Assembly: GCA_937925635.1 (NCBI GenBank)
Contig: CALALX010000036.1
Coordinates: forward strand, 1 to 5,924
Direction: 5' to 3'
Origin: an uncultured Caulobacter sp.
Lineage (GTDB): Bacteria; Pseudomonadota; Alphaproteobacteria; Caulobacterales; Caulobacteraceae
Length of the DNA: 5,924 nt
The position numbers and the translations under genes are program-made. Positions within the stretch are counted from its first letter, which is position 1, and each line of letters opens with the position of its first letter. The notes beneath the pieces were generated by a model. That model saw nothing but the letters and a program-made list of their open reading frames with translations. It searched no databases and was not told the DNA's origin. Below, in pieces: positions 5,897 through 5,924 of this stretch.

Positions 5897-5924
5897 CTGT
5901 CTCTTATACACATCTGACGCTGCC
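5897..5924. other. Nextera/Tn5 sequencing adapter, non-genomic
   Basis: Bases 5897-5915 read CTGTCTCTTATACACATCT, the 19-base Tn5 mosaic end used in Nextera-type libraries, and 5916-5924 continue with GACGCTGCC, the start of the following Nextera read-2 adapter arm. The whole 28-base tail is explained by this known adapter, so genomic DNA ends at 5896. Translating it on the minus strand gives the telltale MCIRDR peptide. This is unremoved library adapter left at the end of an assembled contig, not a transposon end. Confidence 0.97.

Noticed and set aside
5557..5913. Minus-strand frame starting MCIRDR
   Set aside because: Its start codon lies in Nextera adapter sequence and the rest is out of frame within the tape measure gene.
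5897..5915. Possible genuine Tn5/IS50 end
   Set aside because: The bases after the mosaic end are the synthetic Nextera arm, and no transposase or IS50 sequence is present.

Overview
The window is the distal tail and lysis part of a tailed-phage genome, most likely a prophage or siphophage of an alphaproteobacterium in or near the Rhodobacteraceae. The evidence is high G+C with strong GC bias at third codon positions, and tail proteins resembling the last five genes of the Rhodobacter capsulatus gene transfer agent (RcGTA) in the same order. Every supported gene is on the minus strand and they read as one tight operon from high to low coordinates. No tRNA, rRNA, CRISPR array, insertion sequence, integrase, promoter or terminator was found.

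Layout in transcription order: tail tape measure protein (5894-3549, 5' truncated); distal tail protein, DUF2460/GTA orfg12 type (3549-2923); a three-helix holin-like protein (2926-2576); a 43-residue single-helix membrane protein (2583-2452); a GH24 endolysin with the complete T4-lysozyme Glu/Asp/Thr triad (2447-1797); a 69-residue two-helix membrane protein (1800-1591); the tail hub protein, DUF2163/GTA orfg13 type (1594-710); an NlpC/P60 tail peptidase, GTA orfg14 type (713-267); and the N-terminus of the large GTA orfg15-type tail-tip protein (234-1, running off the window). Neighbouring genes overlap by 1 to 8 bases or are 4 bases apart. The only real spacer is the 32 bases before the last gene, so translational coupling is expected throughout.

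The tail proteins would build a long flexible tail: the tape measure sets its length, the distal tail and hub proteins form the baseplate-like tip, the peptidase opens the cell wall and the orfg15-type protein contacts the host. The four genes between the distal tail and hub genes form a compact lysis cassette. RcGTA has no lysis genes at that position, and its tape measure is much shorter. The arrangement therefore looks like a GTA-related siphophage rather than a GTA.

The right end is not biological. Bases 5897-5924 match the Nextera/Tn5 transposase adapter, so genomic sequence ends at about 5896. The adapter supplies the in-frame stop that makes the tape measure gene look complete at its 5' end. 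Apart from the lysis-cassette position and the adapter artefact, the region is ordinary phage structural DNA, and I see no evidence of an undescribed defence or regulatory system.
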